From Fischerella sp. PCC 9431 (GTDB lineage Bacteria > Cyanobacteriota > Cyanobacteriia > Cyanobacteriales > Nostocaceae): a stretch of 64,000 nucleotides of DNA. Positions 63,861 to 64,000 of this stretch are shown here, in pieces (the first letter of the stretch is position 1; each line of letters starts with the position of its first letter). The notes under the pieces were generated by a model, which saw nothing but the letters and a program-made list of their open reading frames with translations, searched no databases and had not been told where the DNA came from. The translations under genes and the position numbers were made by a program. The stretch lies in contig NZ_KE650771.1 of assembly GCF_000447295.1 (NCBI RefSeq), positions 2,869,240 through 2,933,239 of the forward strand, written 5' to 3'.

Positions 63861-64000
63861 AATCAGGAGGGAATCGAAGTGAGTGTGACAGTGGTAGACC
63901 AATTGTTGGAGAAACACAACTTTCGTAAACGCAAAGCAGTGAAGACGCTGGCAACAGGGGAAAGTCAACACCGCAACGAGCAATTTGAGACGATTGATCA
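63861..64000 (+). pseudogene. ISAzo13-like transposase, 5'-truncated, runs off the right edge
   Basis: The frame from about 63852 reads NQEGIEVSVTVVDQLLEKHN and FRKRKAVKTLATGESQHRNEQFETID, which corresponds to the part of ISAzo13 transposases after their N-terminal third. The true start is missing: the open frame begins inside the terminal repeat of the neighbouring IS and only a GTG (63879) could initiate. I therefore read it as a fragment cut by the IS. The 3' end is outside the window. Confidence 0.65.

Overview
The window looks like the chromosome of a filamentous, probably heterocyst-forming cyanobacterium (order Nostocales). The palindrome GCGATCGC (HIP1) is scattered through genes and gaps. 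Short heptamer repeats (STRR type) fill many spacers. The gene content is also cyanobacterial: ndhB, a devBCA-type exporter, an rbp-type RRM protein, SLH and PstS-like proteins, and an AarF/ABC1 kinase. No tRNA, rRNA or CRISPR array was found. Most of the window is ordinary housekeeping chromosome.

Layout. 1-9.9 kb: an M16 peptidase cut by the left edge, divergent from a TetR regulator; a DUF4332 protein; a repeat-dense gap (64-bp tandem repeat, a 111-bp MITE-like element, a multi-hairpin element); a small lipoprotein; a class-III aminotransferase; a HicBA toxin-antitoxin pair; a TetR-controlled operon (Coq4-like protein, SDR, P-loop kinase); a J-domain protein. 9.9-15.1 kb: a devBCA exporter with a divergent TetR gene and a cluster of palindromic operators. 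15.1-21.9 kb: PhoD phosphatase with a possible Pho box, an SLH protein, a membrane-anchored PstS-like protein downstream of a Ser/Thr kinase, and a lipid kinase. 22-33 kb: hemC, glgA, a PgpH-like HD phosphodiesterase, a degenerate ADP-ribosylglycohydrolase, aroQ and topA. 33-41 kb: an rbp gene with a structured leader, ndhB, a Uma2 nuclease-fold protein, an NmrA/Ycf39-like protein, a MITE carrying a 21-bp tandem array, yciH between 78-bp inverted repeats, and trpB. 41-52 kb: a DUF697 GTPase, AarF kinase, ABC-2 exporter genes, a PlsC-like acyltransferase, DUF711, a 2OG-Fe dioxygenase, YidD, an orphan sugar ABC permease and a sugar transferase. 52-64 kb: a conserved acidic protein, recG, an LprI-like protein, an unrecognised 352-residue protein, metH, a complete IS (NF041680-type transposase), and a 5'-truncated ISAzo13-like transposase running off the right edge.

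Functional links. Three TetR genes sit next to divergent targets, two of them with visible palindromic operators. The devBCA genes form one export machine. The aromatic/tetrapyrrole/methionine/glycogen genes (aroQ, trpB, hemC, metH, glgA) are scattered single units, as is usual in cyanobacteria.

The least explained material is in the repeats: nested inverted-repeat elements, two copies of a multi-hairpin element whose stems change in a compensatory way, an invertible-looking cassette around yciH, and heptamer repeats that have entered the reading frames of devB and recG.
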